NCBI GenBank assembly: GCA_030066245.1
Contig: JASJBY010000250.1
Coordinates: 1-7,502, forward strand
Source: Gammaproteobacteria bacterium
Lineage (GTDB): Bacteria; Pseudomonadota; Gammaproteobacteria; JAABTG01
Reading direction: 5' to 3'
DNA length: 7,502 bases
Made by a program: the position numbers and the translations under genes
In this document: positions 6,453-7,502 of the stretch, one piece after another
How the letters are laid out: each line of letters opens with the position of its first letter
Position numbering within the stretch: the first letter of the stretch is position 1
The notes under the pieces: generated by a model
Told to the model about the DNA's origin: nothing
The model's input: only the letters and a program-made list of their open reading frames with translations
The model's database searches: none

Positions 6453-7238
6453 ATGATGAGTAAGGAGCACGGCGCTCAAGAGCCCTCGGCCGAACGAAAG
6501 CACCCCCTGCGGGACGCCTTCGATCGGGCCACGCGCTGGTTCGGAAATCTGCTCGCGCCACTTGTCATCATCGCCTACGTCAAAGATCTCGAAGAGACCA
6601 TCGACTACCTGATCGAACGCCCGCTTCTGACAGGTAGTCTCGCACTCGTCTTCATTCTGGTGCTGCTCTACAACGTGCTGCGTACCCTGAACATTCAGGC
6701 CCGTACCTGGATATGGTGGCGATCGGTGCTAGCCCGGAAAGCAGCGCCAAAACAGGAGATGTCGGTCCCCCTGGAGAAGAATGCGGAGAAGGAGTCTGTC
6801 GGGCGACAACGGGGACGCAGCGTGTTGCGGTGGGCGGCGATCCTTGGCTCGCTGGTGGCCATGGGCCTGTTGGTTTACGTGTATGTTCTGGTTTTCGTAA
6901 CCGGGCTTCATTTCGTCGCCGTGGCAAGCGCGCCAGACAAAGCGAGTGCAATACGCGAGATCCAATCCCTCAACCGTTTCTTCAAGGCGCAAGGATACAG
7001 CAACCTCGAGGCTCGGACCCACGCGTCAACGGCCACGGGTAGTGGTTGGTACATGATCTCAATAGGTGGTCCGCATACGTCGCGAGAAGCTGCCGAAGAG
7101 ACCTTTCGCGAGGCCAAACGAGCGCTCGGCCCGAAAATGCGAACGGATGCATACATTTACTCGACTGAGAATGCGTCGCCACTCCGAGTGATACGCAACT
7201 GGGTCCGAGGCATCCTACGACGCTTTATCGGGTGGTGA
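6453..7238 (+). CDS. Two-TM membrane protein with SPOR-like C-terminal domain
   Basis: This 261-aa inner-membrane protein has a charged N-terminus (1-30), a short hydrophobic stretch (32-43), a clear membrane segment (about 58-78, LTGSLALVFILVLLYNVL), a basic/acidic loop (about 80-125), a second membrane segment (about 127-151), and a C-terminal domain (about 152-236). That domain reads like a SPOR fold: an opening strand HFVAVASAP, a helix (ASAIREIQSLNRFFKAQG), then WYMISIGGPHTSREAAEE and a closing helix and strand. SPOR domains bind denuded septal peptidoglycan. Two membrane crossings would place both ends on the same side; if the SPOR-like domain is periplasmic, the N-terminus should be too, or the first segment is not a full crossing. 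A stop codon 21 bp upstream in frame limits the start to ATG 6453 or 6456; the ribosome-binding site is weak (CCCAGG). SPOR assignment is from pattern only. Confidence 0.7.
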   Translation: MMSKEHGAQEPSAERKHPLRDAFDRATRWFGNLLAPLVIIAYVKDLEETIDYLIERPLLTGSLALVFILVLLYNVLRTLNIQARTWIWWRSVLARKAAPKQEMSVPLEKNAEKESVGRQRGRSVLRWAAILGSLVAMGLLVYVYVLVFVTGLHFVAVASAPDKASAIREIQSLNRFFKAQGYSNLEARTHASTATGSGWYMISIGGPHTSREAAEETFREAKRALGPKMRTDAYIYSTENASPLRVIRNWVRGILRRFIGW

Positions 7239-7302
7239 TGGCCAGTACGAGATCCTAGGCGTTTTCGGCCTCGGCCCAAGACCCACACGGGGCCATTTCG
7301 GC

Positions 7303-7502
7303 ATGACGATATCGCTGCAGGCAACGGAAGACTTTCTTCACGCGGAGATCCCGCTGGTAGGCGCCATGGGCGTGCGCATCGCGCGCTACGATGACCAGGG
7401 CGTGCTGCTCGCCGCCCCGCTGGAGCCCAACAGAAACTATCGTGGCACCGCATTCGCCGGGAGCCTCGCCACGCTGGTTACACTTGCAGGGTGGGCATTG
7501 AC
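7303..7502 (+). CDS. YiiD_C-type hotdog thioesterase, partial (3' end cut by window)
   Basis: The visible 66 residues begin MTISLQATEDFLHAEIPLVG. The sequence IPLVGAMGVRI (16-26), VLLAAPLEPNRNYRGTAFAGSL (34-55) and LAGWAL (61-66) fits the opening of the YiiD C-terminal/thioesterase-like hotdog family, in which the conserved stretch is usually N.N..GTAFGGSL. Such proteins are thought to act on acyl thioesters; the substrate is unknown. The gene lacks a strong ribosome-binding site at the chosen ATG (GGGG about 10 nt upstream). The frame is also open upstream, so the start is uncertain. It lies 64 bp after the membrane-protein gene on the same strand and may be cotranscribed with it. Confidence 0.75.
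   Translation, partial: MTISLQATEDFLHAEIPLVGAMGVRIARYDDQGVLLAAPLEPNRNYRGTAFAGSLATLVTLAGWAL

Overview
The window is GC-rich bacterial DNA with dense coding, clear Shine-Dalgarno sites, and a short LOV protein of the pseudomonad/gammaproteobacterial type. I read it as a chromosomal segment of a GC-rich gammaproteobacterium. Several acidic proteins would fit a halophile or halotolerant organism, but that is inference and no taxonomic marker is present.

Layout: (a) 1-258 is a non-coding left edge with a cluster of DnaA-box-like 9-mers and a small hairpin. (b) 259-1197 (-) encodes a PAS-GGDEF diguanylate cyclase. A 373-bp intergenic stretch with several dyads separates it from a divergent 64-aa acidic orphan (1571-1765, +). 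(c) 1922-2862 (-) is a two-gene operon: an SRPBCC/START-like protein followed by a stand-alone short LOV blue-light receptor. A perfect 16-bp palindrome lies upstream. (d) 3224-3664 (-) encodes an acidic 146-aa protein I do not recognise. (e) A divergent control region with a good CRP/Vfr-like site leads to a 45-aa leader ORF (3978-4115, +). Its stop overlaps the GTG start of a 721-aa GH13 alpha-amylase-family enzyme (4112-6277, +) carrying an N-terminal starch-binding module and no visible signal peptide. (f) 6453-7238 (+) encodes a two-TM membrane protein with a SPOR-like C-terminal domain. (g) 7303 to the edge (+) is the start of a YiiD_C-type hotdog thioesterase.

Working together: the signalling part pairs a light sensor without an output domain (LOV) with an SRPBCC partner, next to a c-di-GMP synthase. 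A light-to-c-di-GMP link is possible but not shown. The metabolic part is alpha-glucan breakdown, plausibly under cAMP-CRP control and translational coupling. A motif GTGACGGGRGTC recurs in three intergenic regions, before the acidic orphan, the SRPBCC-LOV operon and the 146-aa gene. The translation-initiation regions of the cyclase and the acidic orphan are nearly identical and lie as inverted repeats. No mobile element, CRISPR array, tRNA or rRNA is visible.
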